Notes: generated by a model not told the origin, from the letters alone. DNA of 64,000 nucleotides from Hyphomonadaceae bacterium UKL13-1 (GCA_001602435.1 CP012156.1:1136001-1200000); one strand, 5' to 3'; counted from the first letter of the stretch, positions 43,432 to 53,004 are shown. A program made the numbers and translations.

Positions 43432-43492
43432 CCTATCTTTTTCGTTGTATTCTTGCGGGTAACATCTAGGGTCTACTGCTAGGATGGACCCC

Positions 43493-43702
43493 ATGCCCAA
43501 AGAAGTTAACATTGACGAATCCCTGGTCGCCGCTGCCATGGCGGCAGGCGGCTTTTCCACAAGGCAAGAGGCGGTGGAGACGGCCTTGCGTGAGTTATTG
43601 GAACGCCGACGGCGAGTTCACGGCCTGCGAGCCCTGCGCGGAAAAGTTGAGTGGATTGGGGACCTAGATGCGTTGCGGCTCGATAGTCTGAATGAGCTCT
43701 AA
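43493..43702 (+). CDS. vapB: VapB-family antitoxin (orphan)
   Basis: This 69-residue protein matches the DUF2191/VapB group: a ribbon-helix-helix-like N-terminus (VNIDESLVAAAMAAGGFSTR), AVETALRELLERRRR and the closing ALRGKVEWIGDLDALR. VapB normally neutralises a VapC PIN ribonuclease encoded directly downstream. Here only a short remnant of vapC is left. AGGA precedes the ATG at 43493; an in-frame ATG lies at 43484. Confidence 0.85.
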   Translation: MPKEVNIDESLVAAAMAAGGFSTRQEAVETALRELLERRRRVHGLRALRGKVEWIGDLDALRLDSLNEL

Positions 43703-43721
43703 TCTTCGCAATGCACAATAG

Positions 43722-43778
43722 GGCGACTTCGAGCCGTTTGTGAAGCATTTGGGATTGGTTCCAGCAGCGCTTTCTTAG
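43722..43778 (+). pseudogene. 3' remnant of vapC
   Basis: Directly after vapB, the frame GDFEPFVKHLGLVPAALS and stop reads like the end of a VapC PIN toxin, where D-F-x-P and H-L-G-L are typical. A stop codon precedes it and the rest of the gene is missing. The module has lost its toxin by deletion. Confidence 0.6.
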
Positions 43779-43893
43779 ATTGTCGCTCATGAAAACCGCA
43801 GGCAAAACTATTGATCCTGTGGCCATCTTGGCCCACAAGGACACGATGAATCGGGCGTGTTTACTCGCGCGTGACTTGGTAGGATTTTGACCC

Positions 43894-45123
43894 ATGGCAG
43901 ACGGCACACAAACCCTAGAAACCAATCCTTCTGCCGATCTTTTGCCGGGCGAAACCGCCATGCGCAATTTCAACATCAATTTCGGGCCTCAGCACCCCGC
44001 CGCCCACGGCGTGTTGCGTTTGGTTCTGGAATTGGACGGCGAGATTGTCGAGCGCGTCGATCCCCATATTGGTCTGTTGCATCGCGGCACCGAGAAGCTG
44101 ATCGAATATAAGACCTATCTGCAAGCTATGCCCTATTTTGATCGGCTGGACTATGTGGCACCGATGAACCAAGAACATGCTTGGTGCTTGGCGATTGAGC
44201 GTTTGGCCGGGATTGAAGTGCCGCGCCGCGCGCAATTCATCCGCGTGATCTTCTCGGAAATTGGCCGCATCCTGTCGCACATCTTGAACGTCACGACCCA
44301 AGCGATGGACGTTGGCGCGCTGACCCCGCCGCTCTGGGGCTTTGAAGAGCGAGAGAAATTGATGGGCTTTTATGAGCGTGCTTCGGGCTCGCGCATGCAC
44401 GCCGCTTACTTCCGCCCAGGTGGCGTACACCAAGACCTGCCAGACGCTTTGGTCCGCGACATCTATGAGTGGTGCGACCCGTTCTTGAAGCTGTGCGACG
44501 ATATTGAGACCTTGTTGACCGATAACCGCATCTTCAAGCAGCGCAATGTCGATATTGGCGTGGTTGACCAGAAGACCATTCTCGACTGGGGTTTCTCTGG
44601 CGTCATGGTGCGTGGTTCGGGCATTGCCTGGGACTTGCGCCGCAGCCAGCCTTACGAAGTCTATTCTGAGCTGAAGTTCAAAGTGCCCGTCGGCAAGAAT
44701 GGCGATTGCTATGATCGCTATTTGTGCCGGATGGACGAAATGCGCGAGAGCGCCAGCATCATCAAGCAATGTATCGAGATGATGCCGAAGGGGCCGGTCC
44801 TCGCGGAAAACTCCAAAGTGACGCCGCCACGTCGTGCCGATATGAAGGGTTCGATGGAAGCGCTTATCCATCACTTCAAGCTCTATACCGAAGGCTTCCA
44901 TGTGCCCGCTGGCGAAGTCTATGCGGCCGTAGAAGCGCCTAAGGGTGAGTTTGGCGTCTATTTGGTTGCCGATGGTACCAACAAGCCTTATCGCGCCAAG
45001 ATCCGCGCGCCGGGCTTTGCCCATCTGGCAGCGATGAGCCATTTGAACAAAGGCCACATGCTGGCCGACGTGTCGGCCATCCTCGGCTCGCTCGACATCG
45101 TGTTTGGTGAGGTGGATCGCTAG
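43894..45123 (+). CDS. nuoD: NADH-quinone oxidoreductase subunit D
   Basis: NuoD, the 49-kDa subunit, lines the quinone pocket. The 409-residue protein has [20 protein letters not shown], the quinone-site HPAAHG loop, HRGTEKLIE and the C-terminal [12 protein letters not shown]. It is not fused to NuoC. It is separated from nuoC by 2.9 kb with a terminator, so it probably has its own promoter in the 190 bases after vapB, though I cannot point to one. Confidence 0.97.
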   Translation: MADGTQTLETNPSADLLPGETAMRNFNINFGPQHPAAHGVLRLVLELDGEIVERVDPHIGLLHRGTEKLIEYKTYLQAMPYFDRLDYVAPMNQEHAWCLAIERLAGIEVPRRAQFIRVIFSEIGRILSHILNVTTQAMDVGALTPPLWGFEEREKLMGFYERASGSRMHAAYFRPGGVHQDLPDALVRDIYEWCDPFLKLCDDIETLLTDNRIFKQRNVDIGVVDQKTILDWGFSGVMVRGSGIAWDLRRSQPYEVYSELKFKVPVGKNGDCYDRYLCRMDEMRESASIIKQCIEMMPKGPVLAENSKVTPPRRADMKGSMEALIHHFKLYTEGFHVPAGEVYAAVEAPKGEFGVYLVADGTNKPYRAKIRAPGFAHLAAMSHLNKGHMLADVSAILGSLDIVFGEVDR

Positions 45124-45125
45124 AG

Positions 45126-45470
45126 ATGGCACCGGCAAACCGCATCCGACGGCCTAGGCTCGCGAACTTTGACGACCTGATCGGCTTGCCAAAGCCGCGG
45201 TCGGCTGTGTTTGTCTATGTGTTGCTGTCAGGTGTAGCGTTAGTGGCTGTCGGGGCACTCTTGTTTCCACTGCACAAACTTGCGCTGACCTATGTGCCAG
45301 TTTTGGGGGGGCAATGGGCTTTTGAGTCAAGGTATGGCGGCTCATTTAATGCTGATTTGGGCGCTATGATCTTGACGACATGTGGTGTCTTGGCTTGGAC
45401 GAAAGTCCTACCATTTGCTAGCCAGATTGCTGTTTGGGCTGGCGGCACAACGAAGGAAGTACCGCAATGA
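45126..45470 (+). CDS. Small membrane protein, unknown, in the nuo locus
   Basis: The 114-residue protein follows nuoD by two bases. A basic N-terminus (RIRRPRLANF) is followed by two hydrophobic segments (VFVYVLLSGVALVAVGALLF, residues 28-47, and about 78-104). No family is recognised. The spacing suggests co-transcription with nuoD, and it overlaps the next gene by four bases. It could be an accessory complex I subunit or an unrelated insertion. Confidence 0.6.
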   Translation: MAPANRIRRPRLANFDDLIGLPKPRSAVFVYVLLSGVALVAVGALLFPLHKLALTYVPVLGGQWAFESRYGGSFNADLGAMILTTCGVLAWTKVLPFASQIAVWAGGTTKEVPQ

Positions 45471-46144
45471 GTTCGATTATCGACGCAAACTATGCCGCCT
45501 ATGCCGCCAATGACCTTGAAGGCGTGTTGGCGACTTTGGCGGATGATTACACCGTCTCGCCATTCGGTGGCTCGCCTTGGCTGACCAGCAAGGACGGTGC
45601 GCGGAAAATGTATGCGCGCCATTTGGTCGATTATCCGATGAGCCGCACCGACGTGTTGGGCCGGATGGACTTGGCCAATGTCACCATCAAGCGCGAACAT
45701 TCCGAACCGGGCGAAGGGTCTAAGGCCCCCGCTGCCGATGTGATGATGATTTATACCGTGCGCGATGGCTTGATTGCGCGCTGTGAGTCGATTTCACAGC
45801 AAGGCGATGAAGCGGCCGCGCTCGCGGTCGTCGCCAAGCAGCTTGAAGCCTATAATGTGCAGGATTTGGATGCCCATGTGGCCTGCTTTGCCGATGATGT
45901 GGTGATTGCAGACCTTAATGGTGCTGAAAATCTGCACGGCATCAGTGATTATCGCGCCCGCTATCAAGGCGTGTTTGCGCAATATCCGCAAAACCATGCA
46001 GAGCTTGTAGGCCGCCTTGCCTGCGGCAATGTCGTGGTCGATCATGAGCGCGTGCGCCGCAGCCCTGAGGGCGAGCCCTTTGAGGTGCTGGCGATTTATA
46101 CCATCAAGAATGGCAAAATCGCACGCGTGGACTTTGTGAAATAG
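45467..46144 (+). CDS. Tandem NTF2/SnoaL-like protein
   Basis: The 225-residue protein contains two similar halves of about 110 residues, each with an NTF2-like pattern: NYAAYAANDLEGVLATLADD in the first, QLEAYNVQDLDAHVACFADD in the second. Each half ends in a strand of the type VMMIYTVRDGLIARCE or VLAIYTIKNGKIARVDFV. Such folds bind small hydrophobic ligands or act as isomerases; no catalytic residue is evident. It is coupled to the gene upstream (ATGA). Confidence 0.75.
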   Translation: MSSIIDANYAAYAANDLEGVLATLADDYTVSPFGGSPWLTSKDGARKMYARHLVDYPMSRTDVLGRMDLANVTIKREHSEPGEGSKAPAADVMMIYTVRDGLIARCESISQQGDEAAALAVVAKQLEAYNVQDLDAHVACFADDVVIADLNGAENLHGISDYRARYQGVFAQYPQNHAELVGRLACGNVVVDHERVRRSPEGEPFEVLAIYTIKNGKIARVDFVK

Positions 46145-46156
46145 GGCCGCGGGCAG

Positions 46157-46549
46157 ATGCTGGAATATGGCCTTAGCGCATTGGCGTTCCTGATCCTTGC
46201 AGTCCTGATGCCACGGGTGATCGAGTTAACTAGCCAAGGTGAACGCTTAGCAGCAGTCATGCCAGGTGGCATTGAACGCGTGCGTCAGGCCGAATTAGCG
46301 ACTGCCGTTTTGGGAATTATCCCCGTTGTATTGCTCCTATTGATCGACTTGCTTGGTGGACCTGTGACGATCGATCAATATCCGCTGGCCATTCTAGTCG
46401 GTATGTTCCTTCAATTCGTCGGGCATTATGGTGGGCCATTTCGCCACCTCTTGGAAGACTTACACGAGGCCCGTGATCGCCTCGACTATAACCGTGTTCA
46501 TGGCTTGTCTTTGGATGAGCCAAATCGTCAAACTGGGAAAGTAAATTAG
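46157..46549 (+). CDS. Small membrane protein, unknown, in the nuo locus
   Basis: The 130-residue protein has three hydrophobic segments (GLSALAFLILAVLMP; TAVLGIIPVVLLLLIDLLGG; PLAILVGMFLQFVGHYGG) and a charged tail (HEARDRLDYNRVHGL). No family is recognised. Its stop codon directly abuts the nuoE ATG, so the two genes are translated from one message. Confidence 0.6.
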   Translation: MLEYGLSALAFLILAVLMPRVIELTSQGERLAAVMPGGIERVRQAELATAVLGIIPVVLLLLIDLLGGPVTIDQYPLAILVGMFLQFVGHYGGPFRHLLEDLHEARDRLDYNRVHGLSLDEPNRQTGKVN

Positions 46550-47209
46550 ATGGCCACACGTCGCCTCGCGCCCCCCGAAGTTCAGCCCAAGTCGTTTGAT
46601 TGGTCGGCCGATAGTGCCGTCAAAGTCGCGTTTTGGATGGGCAAATATCCAGAAGCCCGCAAGCAATCGGCGGTCATCCCGCTGTTGTGGTTGGCGCAAA
46701 AGCAAGAAGGTTGGGTGAGTGAGCCTGCGCTTCGCAAGATCGCGCTCGACCTCGCCATGGCCTATATCCGCGTCTATGAAGTCGCGACCTTCTATACGAT
46801 GTTCCACTTGGCGCCGGTCGGCAAACACCATTTGCAAGTCTGCGGCACCACGCCGTGCATGCTGCGCGGGTCTGGCGACTTGATCGAAGTGTGTCAGAAG
46901 CGCATCGGCAATCATCACCATGTCACGGCAGATGGCTTATTCTCGTGGGAAGAGATGGAATGCATGGGCGCGTGCGCCAATGCCCCCATCGTCGCCATCC
47001 ACGATTATTATCATGAAGATCTGACGGCCGAGAGCTTTAGCGCCCTCATCGATGATCTGGCCGCTGGCAAAGACGTGACGCCCGGTTCTGCCATTGGCCG
47101 TTTGACTAGTGCGCCAGACGGTGGCCCCAATGTCTTGAATGACGAGACCTTGTTTGACGGCAGCCTCGCCAAGAAGATCAAGCTGCCAAACCTGCCCGAG
47201 AAGGCCTGA
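46550..47209 (+). CDS. nuoE: NADH-quinone oxidoreductase subunit E
   Basis: NuoE holds the 2Fe-2S cluster N1a. The 219-residue thioredoxin-like protein has the ligands in VCGTTPCMLRGS and MECMGACANAP, plus VYEVATFYTMF. The C-terminal about 50 residues extend beyond the E. coli form (166 residues), as in many Alphaproteobacteria. Confidence 0.96.
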   Translation: MATRRLAPPEVQPKSFDWSADSAVKVAFWMGKYPEARKQSAVIPLLWLAQKQEGWVSEPALRKIALDLAMAYIRVYEVATFYTMFHLAPVGKHHLQVCGTTPCMLRGSGDLIEVCQKRIGNHHHVTADGLFSWEEMECMGACANAPIVAIHDYYHEDLTAESFSALIDDLAAGKDVTPGSAIGRLTSAPDGGPNVLNDETLFDGSLAKKIKLPNLPEKA

Positions 47210-47235
47210 ACGACGGGCAGGGGGCGGGCTTTCCC

Positions 47236-47676
47236 ATGAGCACGGGTTCCAAGCCGCCCTATCTGCGCCCGCAGGATGATCCAAATCGCGTCGGAATTCC
47301 GATCACTTCTGATGCCGCCTTTTGGGCGTCTATGATGTTATCATGGGTGGCCCAATCCCTCGACCATTTGCTCGAGGTCGACAAATGGGCGGTGAATTTG
47401 ACGGCCGTTGCAGGCATTGGCTTGATTGGAATCGCCATTTTCAAGGGGCTGGAGCGGCCTTTGCCGACCGGCATGCGCCTACCCCGCAAGCAGGCATGGA
47501 TCATGCTGGCCGTGATGATTGCCGTCACCGGGGCTTGGGCTTGGTTTGGCCTAATCTACACCCGCGATGTGCCAGCCCGCGTGGTCTACGGCGTGTGCGC
47601 CAGCCTAACGGCGTGGAGCGCGTTTGCCACCTATCGCGCTTTAGCGACCAGCGGGGCTAAAGCGGACGATCTTTAA
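47236..47676 (+). CDS. Small membrane protein, unknown, after nuoE
   Basis: The 146-residue protein has a polar N-terminus (KPPYLRPQDDPNRVGIPI) and three hydrophobic segments (about residues 50-72, 90-112 and 118-138). No family is recognised. It follows nuoE by 26 bases. Its last 36 bases overlap the 3' end of the convergent M48 protease gene. Confidence 0.6.
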   Translation: MSTGSKPPYLRPQDDPNRVGIPITSDAAFWASMMLSWVAQSLDHLLEVDKWAVNLTAVAGIGLIGIAIFKGLERPLPTGMRLPRKQAWIMLAVMIAVTGAWAWFGLIYTRDVPARVVYGVCASLTAWSAFATYRALATSGAKADDL

Positions 47677-49083
47677 AAGCTCACCCGGCTTTAAGGGCCG
47701 CTCCGCACTCATGCCATTGATCATCAGGAAGCGCTCGGTCTTGAAGTCTGGATAGGCCATGCGGGCAGAGAGGCTTGCGAACGTGTCGCCGGCCCGCACC
47801 GTCACAATTTCAAGCTCGCGCGGGCGCAGAGCGGCAATTTCGGTGGCTGACAATTCACGAAAGGTCTGGGTGATCGGGAAGGTGGGCGACAGGCCGTCTG
47901 CCGGGCCCATCATCACGAAGTGAAACGCCCGCCCATTGAGGCTATAAGCAATCACGCCAACATCGACGAGGCCAGATCGGGTTTGCGCGCGGGCAAGGAG
48001 CGTCACCGTCGGCATGCCATTGGTGGTGCCCGGTGTCGCAATGCCTATGTTTGCCGGCGTTTGGCCCAAGGTTTCTTTTGCTTTGGCAATCGCATAGGCG
48101 TCCAAGCCACCCGTCAACGGCATCCCGCCGCCAAAGCGACCCTTAAGGCTGTTTGGGCCTTCAATTTCAACGGCTTCAGTGGTGTTGTTGAGAGAAAAAC
48201 CCTGCGGCACCTCAAAGGTGATTTTCATGCTGGGATGGGAGAAGCGCCGCCCATCGACAAAGCCTTGCTCTGGGTCATCGCCCACACGAAGGCCTGATAG
48301 CGCGGTCAAATAGGGTCGGACTAATTCTGGCGGCACATCGCGGCTGGCTTTGGCGGCTCTGGCGGCATTGGCGGTGCGCGCCACGCGTTCGGTGGTAATC
48401 GGGTGACTGCGCGCCCAAGTCGGCACGTCGCGCGACTGGCGGTTTTTCACTTTGGCATCAAGGGCTTCCTGGGCAGCCAAAGCTGCTAACATGTCGGATG
48501 CCGCATAGAGATTATAGCCATTGGCTTGGAGATAGCGCACACCATAATCATCGGACTCATTTTCCTGCTTGCGCGAGTAGCTGAGTGTATAGACTTGCGC
48601 CAATTGCCCGGCGGTCTGCATGATTTCTTCGGATTTGGTGGCAATGCCCAGCGCGATAGCCCCGATGGTGGACAGCGTCGATGCCTGTGTGCGCTTTAGC
48701 GAATGCTTGCCGACAATATGGCCGACTTCATGGCCTAAAACCGAGGCGAGTTCGTCCTCCGAATTCATAATCGTCATCAAGCCGCGCGTGATATAAATGT
48801 AGCATCCGGGCACGGCAAAGGCGTTGACGACGTCAGAATTGATCACGGTGAAGGTGCATTGGTCCTTCAGCCCTGCCGTGGTGGCGACTTTCGCGCCGAC
48901 ATTGGACACATAGGTCGCGACAGGGCCTGAAATCGCGCCGCCAAATTGCGCGACAATCTGGGGATGCTGCTTGATGGCTTGGGCGCGCTCATTCGGCTTG
49001 ATGATTTGAGCGGCAGCGGGCGTGGCGACTTGTGCAGCGAAAACAGCCAAAGCCCCATGAAGAACCCAATTCTTGCGCATCAC
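47641..49083 (-). CDS. M48 metalloprotease with C-terminal LysM-like domain
   Basis: The 480-residue periplasmic protease resembles BepA/YfgC/LoiP. It has a signal peptide ending in ATPAAA, the zinc site LGHEVGHIVGKH, the third ligand region SRKQENESDDYG and the SHPITTERV loop. The C-terminus (about 425-475) contains VRAGDTFASLSARM and FLMINGM, a LysM-like peptidoglycan-binding repeat. It is transcribed against the nuo genes and separates nuoE from nuoF. A 210-base region between it and nuoF must hold divergent promoters. Confidence 0.92.
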   Translation of the reverse strand: MMRKNWVLHGALAVFAAQVATPAAAQIIKPNERAQAIKQHPQIVAQFGGAISGPVATYVSNVGAKVATTAGLKDQCTFTVINSDVVNAFAVPGCYIYITRGLMTIMNSEDELASVLGHEVGHIVGKHSLKRTQASTLSTIGAIALGIATKSEEIMQTAGQLAQVYTLSYSRKQENESDDYGVRYLQANGYNLYAASDMLAALAAQEALDAKVKNRQSRDVPTWARSHPITTERVARTANAARAAKASRDVPPELVRPYLTALSGLRVGDDPEQGFVDGRRFSHPSMKITFEVPQGFSLNNTTEAVEIEGPNSLKGRFGGGMPLTGGLDAYAIAKAKETLGQTPANIGIATPGTTNGMPTVTLLARAQTRSGLVDVGVIAYSLNGRAFHFVMMGPADGLSPTFPITQTFRELSATEIAALRPRELEIVTVRAGDTFASLSARMAYPDFKTERFLMINGMSAERPLKPGELLKIVRFSPAGR

Positions 49084-49293
49084 ACATCTCCAAATTTAAG
49101 GCCTATGATGGCGGCATTGGCTTGATCTGGCTAATCAAATTCGCAGGGTTGCGGCTTGGACTTTCGATGACTCGGCAGTAGCTTGCCGCCTGCAACACGT
49201 ATGCGCTTCAGGCTGCAAATGTCGTTGGCAGGCTGGATGAAGCCCTATAGAAGCCTATTTACGAACTATCACGCCTAGCTGATCGAGTGTTCT

Positions 49294-50598
49294 ATGATTG
49301 CCGATAAAGACCGTATCTTTCTGAACCTCTATGGCCGCCATGATTGGCGCTTGGAGGGGGCTAAACAGCGTGGCGCGTGGAATGCCACCAAGGATATGAT
49401 CGACGCAGGGCGCGATTGGATCATTCAGCAAGTGAAGGATTCAGGCCTTCGTGGCCGGGGTGGTGCTGGCTTCCCGACAGGTCTCAAATGGTCCTTCATG
49501 CCAAAAGAGGTCAAGGATCGGCCCCATTATCTGGTCGTCAATGCCGACGAGTCCGAGCCTGGGACCTGTAAAGACCGCGACATGATGCGCCACGATCCGC
49601 ATTTGCTGATCGAAGGCTGCTTGATCGCCTCTTTCGCCATGCAAGCCCATGCCGCTTACATTTATATTCGCGGCGAATATGTGCTGGAGCGTGAGCACCT
49701 CGAAGCGGCCATCAAAGAAGCCTATGAAGCTAAGTTGATCGGTAAAAACAATATCCACGGTTGGGACTTTGACCTCTATGTCCACCATGGGGCAGGGGCT
49801 TATATTTGCGGCGAAGAGACCGCTTTGTTGGAAAGCTTGGAAGGCAAAAAAGGCCAGCCGCGCTTGAAGCCACCGTTCCCAGCCAACGCCGGTCTTTACG
49901 GCTGCCCCACCACGGTCAATAACGTCGAATCAATCGCCGTAGTGCCAACCATTTTGCGTCGTGGTGCGCAGTGGTTTGCGGGCTTTGGCCGTCCAAATAA
50001 TACGGGCACGAAAGTCTTCTGTGTGTCGGGCCATGTGAACAAGCCCTGCAATGTCGAAGACGCCATGTCGATCCCGCTGAAATATTTGCTGGAGCAGCAT
50101 TGCGGCGGTGTGCGCGGCGGTTGGTCCAATCTGAAAGCCGTCATCCCCGGCGGCTCCTCGGTCCGCATGATCACCCAAGAAATGGCCGAAGATGCATTGA
50201 TGGACTTTGACAGTCTGTCGGCCTTGAAGTCGGGCCTAGGTACCGCTGGCGTGATCGTGATGGATAAGTCCACCGATCTGATCAAAGCGATCGCGCGGCT
50301 GGCCTATTTCTATAAGCACGAGAGCTGTGGCCAATGCACGCCCTGCCGCGAAGGTACTGGCTGGATGTGGCGGGTACTCGAACGTATGGCTGTCGGCCAA
50401 GCCGAGCACCGCGAAATCGACCTCTTGCTAGAAGTGGCTGGCCAGGTTGAAGGCCACACGATTTGTGCTTTGGGGGATGCAGCTGCGTGGCCTGTCCAAG
50501 GTCTGATCTGGCGCTTCCGTGGTGAAATCGAAGAGCGCATCGACCGCTATCGCTTGGGCAAGCCCCATGTGATGGGCGCGGCTATCGCGGCGGAGTAG
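49294..50598 (+). CDS. nuoF: NADH-quinone oxidoreductase subunit F
   Basis: NuoF binds NADH and FMN and cluster N3. The 434-residue protein has the nucleotide motif [13 protein letters not shown] (about residues 54-66), [32 protein letters not shown] and the cluster ligands [15 protein letters not shown]. The protease gene upstream runs the other way, so it needs its own promoter. Confidence 0.97.
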   Translation: MIADKDRIFLNLYGRHDWRLEGAKQRGAWNATKDMIDAGRDWIIQQVKDSGLRGRGGAGFPTGLKWSFMPKEVKDRPHYLVVNADESEPGTCKDRDMMRHDPHLLIEGCLIASFAMQAHAAYIYIRGEYVLEREHLEAAIKEAYEAKLIGKNNIHGWDFDLYVHHGAGAYICGEETALLESLEGKKGQPRLKPPFPANAGLYGCPTTVNNVESIAVVPTILRRGAQWFAGFGRPNNTGTKVFCVSGHVNKPCNVEDAMSIPLKYLLEQHCGGVRGGWSNLKAVIPGGSSVRMITQEMAEDALMDFDSLSALKSGLGTAGVIVMDKSTDLIKAIARLAYFYKHESCGQCTPCREGTGWMWRVLERMAVGQAEHREIDLLLEVAGQVEGHTICALGDAAAWPVQGLIWRFRGEIEERIDRYRLGKPHVMGAAIAAE

Positions 50599-50655
50599 GG
50601 CTTCGTCTAAACTTTGTCATTTTCACAAAGTCGGCCTTTGTGTTTTCCTGTACTT

Positions 50656-50850
50656 ATGACAAGCACGCTCTATTCAGACCGCATTACGATTGATCCAAAC
50701 GTCTGCTTTGGTAAGCCCTGCGTCCGTGGCATGCGGTTGCGTGTGATTGACGTGCTGGACAATCTGGCCGGCGGCGCAAGTGTTGCTGACCTATTGAGGG
50801 ACTACCCCTATCTGGAAGCCGAAGACATTGCGGCCTGTTTGACCTTCTAG
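50656..50850 (+). CDS. DUF433-domain antitoxin-like protein, shortened
   Basis: The 64-residue protein starts in the DUF433 manner (DRITIDPNVCFGKPCVRGMRL), followed by VIDVLDNLAGGASVADLLRD and EAEDIAACLTF, where it stops. Typical members continue for several residues past this helix. DUF433 proteins often pair with a DUF5615 PIN-like toxin; none is found here, so it is an orphan and possibly decayed. Confidence 0.75.
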   Translation: MTSTLYSDRITIDPNVCFGKPCVRGMRLRVIDVLDNLAGGASVADLLRDYPYLEAEDIAACLTF

Positions 50851-50864
50851 GGGGGGCTGATTTC

Positions 50865-50913
50865 TTGACCGATCAAGATGCATCATGATACATCAAGATG
50901 GGTATCCGGATAC
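50865..50913 (+). promoter_or_regulatory. Promoter and operator of the Doc module
   Basis: TTGACC (50865) and ATACAT (50888) are 17 bases apart and fit a housekeeping promoter. ATCAAGATG occurs twice (50872 and 50892), and GTATCCGGATAC at 50902-50913 is a perfect 12-bp palindrome just before the ribosome-binding site. This is the usual arrangement for autorepression by an antitoxin. Confidence 0.5.
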
Positions 50914-50925
50914 AAGGAAACAACG

Positions 50926-51156
50926 ATGACGCAGCCGATCCTTGAAAAGTTTGCGACCCAAGTTGAGGTCGAGAAGCTAGCAATAGTGCGCGAATTGGCC
51001 CGAAAAGAAGGTCGATTGTTGCAGTCACTCGTCGACGAGGCCCTTACGGATCTTTTGGAAAAGCGACGCCGAAGCCAGGCGCGTGCCTCCATCATGGAAG
51101 CCTATCAATCCAGCCACGAGACCTTTGCCCCACTTTATAAAAAACTCGCTGAGTGA
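50926..51156 (+). CDS. Antitoxin of the Fic/Doc module
   Basis: The 76-residue protein precedes a Doc toxin by a four-base overlap, as Phd-type antitoxins do. It has a helical body (VEKLAIVRELARKEGRLLQS, LVDEALTDLLEKRRR) resembling ribbon-helix-helix antitoxins, and a C-terminal tail (SHETFAPLYKKLAE) likely to wrap the toxin. The exact family is unclear. AAGGAAA before the ATG at 50926 sets the start. Confidence 0.75.
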   Translation: MTQPILEKFATQVEVEKLAIVRELARKEGRLLQSLVDEALTDLLEKRRRSQARASIMEAYQSSHETFAPLYKKLAE

Positions 51157-51527
51157 CAGAGTATCTGACTTTAGACGAAGTGCTTTTGATTCATGCAGAC
51201 CAGATCGATCGATACGGTGGCCTACATGGGGTGCGGGATTTTCGGCTCGTAGACTCAGCACTTTCGCGACCAAAATCAGGTTATTATGAAACGACCATTG
51301 AACAGGCTGCTGCGCTTTGGGAGAGTTTCGCTCAAAACCATGCCTTTCTGGATGGCAATAAGCGAACAGCCTTTGCCGTGACCTATACGTTTTTAATGAT
51401 TAATGGCTGGCGTATTCATGCCGGCCCTGACGAGACCTATAAGTTTATTGCTGATCTGTACTCAAGGCAGGCCTTTGTCTTTGTTCATCTTGTCGCTTGG
51501 TTGTATTCAAACACATCGAAGACATGA
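51153..51527 (+). CDS. doc: Death-on-curing (Doc) Fic-domain toxin
   Basis: Doc phosphorylates elongation factor Tu and stops translation when free of antitoxin. The 124-residue protein has the Fic core HAFLDGNKRTA (about residues 63-73) in the Doc form (H-x-F-x-D-G-N-K-R) and the N-terminal YLTLDEVLLIHADQIDRYGG. GLHGVRDFRLVDSALSRP is also typical. Translation starts at a GTG overlapping the antitoxin stop. Confidence 0.92.
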   Translation: MTEYLTLDEVLLIHADQIDRYGGLHGVRDFRLVDSALSRPKSGYYETTIEQAAALWESFAQNHAFLDGNKRTAFAVTYTFLMINGWRIHAGPDETYKFIADLYSRQAFVFVHLVAWLYSNTSKT

Positions 51528-51650
51528 CATTCCGAGGTCATAGACAAATGATCGGGCAGCTTCAAAATTGCATAGCTCCCACGTCATTTTCATCGTTTGA
51601 CGAATAGCTAAGTGCGTGCCCAAATGCTGACCTTAGGTGAGGATTTCAGC

Positions 51651-52262
51651 ATGGCTTTGGAGCGGATTCGTCGGGGCTGGCGGTGGGCAAGGGTGGCCTT
51701 GGCGTTAGGCGTTTTCGCGCTTACGGCGGCTTGCACGCTACTGGTCGGGCCATATCCCACAGTCCGCGATTGGCCGTTTGGTAAGGATGTGACTGAAGTT
51801 ACATTAGAACTTCAGCCCAACAGATGGCTGACTCCACCACCTCAAACAATTCGTCTGTCGCGCACCCTGGATGGCATCCGGTTTTATGCATCGTCGCTTG
51901 GCGAAGGCGACTTAACTGGCCGGATTTCGATAAAATATCTGGGCTCAAATTCGCTGGGCCGCGTCTATGGCTATGCGATCCCAAAATCAGACCTCCCAGA
52001 TAACATGGAGGGGCGCAAAACACCGTCTGAACTTCGCATGATACGGCACCAAGCAGCCTCCGCATTTTATGGCATGCTGCTGATCAAAGCCACTCGGAGC
52101 GAAGCACCAGATCGAAAGCTGGCGCTCCGACTGCCAGCCTGTGATGCGGTCTCTGCAGAGGAATGCACCTATACCACCTCCGCCGCCGTCTGGGATCTGT
52201 TGGCCGCGAAGGTTCCCGAGATGACGTTTGAAGATATGCCAATTTACGACATTCGGCATTAG
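51651..52262 (+). CDS. Putative lipoprotein of unknown function
   Basis: The 203-residue product has a basic N-terminus, a hydrophobic segment and a lipobox (LTAAC, Cys28), so it is probably an outer- or inner-membrane lipoprotein. The mature part contains LQPNRWLTPPPQTIRL and a Cys pair near the end (LPACDAVSAEECTY). I recognise no family. The ATG at 51651 is used because GGTGAGGA precedes it. It lies between two toxin-antitoxin modules. Confidence 0.6.
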   Translation: MALERIRRGWRWARVALALGVFALTAACTLLVGPYPTVRDWPFGKDVTEVTLELQPNRWLTPPPQTIRLSRTLDGIRFYASSLGEGDLTGRISIKYLGSNSLGRVYGYAIPKSDLPDNMEGRKTPSELRMIRHQAASAFYGMLLIKATRSEAPDRKLALRLPACDAVSAEECTYTTSAAVWDLLAAKVPEMTFEDMPIYDIRH

Positions 52263-52278
52263 GCTGTTTGGTGCGAGA

Positions 52279-53004
52279 TTAGGGCGTCTCCACCACGCGA
52301 AATACCTCGCCAGTCCCCGCATCACGAACCAGATCAACGCGCTCGCCGTCCCAATGATAGGCGAGGTGGCGGCCTTGCAGGGGGTTGGCGGCACAATCTG
52401 GATAGAAGAGACCGGCACATTCCCCACCTGCATGGCGAACGCTGGGATAGATGATCCCGTCAGAGCCTGCAGCCCTCAGGCTCGCCGCCAAGGTTTGCGA
52501 CGCGACATAAGAATTGGGATCGAGGGCGGACGGATGCTCGGGTTCACCTAAGCGCAAATCATGCAAATCTGCGCCGACGGACAGGATGATCTCTCGAAAT
52601 TGCGAGGTCCAGCCGGCTGATTCCCCAGTGCGTGCCATGAAACGAGCATGGTGATGGATCGTCTCAAACAGCGCGGTGTCGAACTGGGCGGCGACATAGA
52701 GCACACCTAACGTGCCATTGCTAAAGCGGCTCGGCCTATCGGGGCTGACATGGGTGAAGGGAGCCATGAGATAGCTGGCACCAGGGCCACCCACGCGACG
52801 CGCGATCGGCACAAGATCGAGATTGCCGATGGATGCCATGATGCGAGGATTGGTTTTTTGCTCGGCTGAGATTAGCAGAGCCCAATCTTCGGGGTCGGCA
52901 ATATCTTCAAACAAATCAATCGGTGGGAAGCTCGAGCGGATAATCCGAACCGCGCTTTTCCAAGAAATGTGAGACACCGGGATATCGGCCAACTCAGTCA
53001 CCAA
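52279..53004 (-). CDS. RES-domain toxin
   Basis: RES toxins break down NAD+ in the cell. The 241-residue protein shows the RES core: a conserved Arg/Tyr region near FSNGTLGVLYVAAQFDTALFE, then HHHARFM and GSDGIIYPSVRHAGGECAGL with the late conserved Ser and the Ala-Gly pattern. It overlaps its antitoxin gene by seven bases. It is transcribed against the nuo genes. Confidence 0.88.
   Translation of the reverse strand: MVTELADIPVSHISWKSAVRIIRSSFPPIDLFEDIADPEDWALLISAEQKTNPRIMASIGNLDLVPIARRVGGPGASYLMAPFTHVSPDRPSRFSNGTLGVLYVAAQFDTALFETIHHHARFMARTGESAGWTSQFREIILSVGADLHDLRLGEPEHPSALDPNSYVASQTLAASLRAAGSDGIIYPSVRHAGGECAGLFYPDCAANPLQGRHLAYHWDGERVDLVRDAGTGEVFRVVETP

Noticed and set aside
43915..45138. 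A 407-codon reverse frame opposite nuoD
   Set aside because: It mirrors nuoD codons and shows no protein-like motifs.
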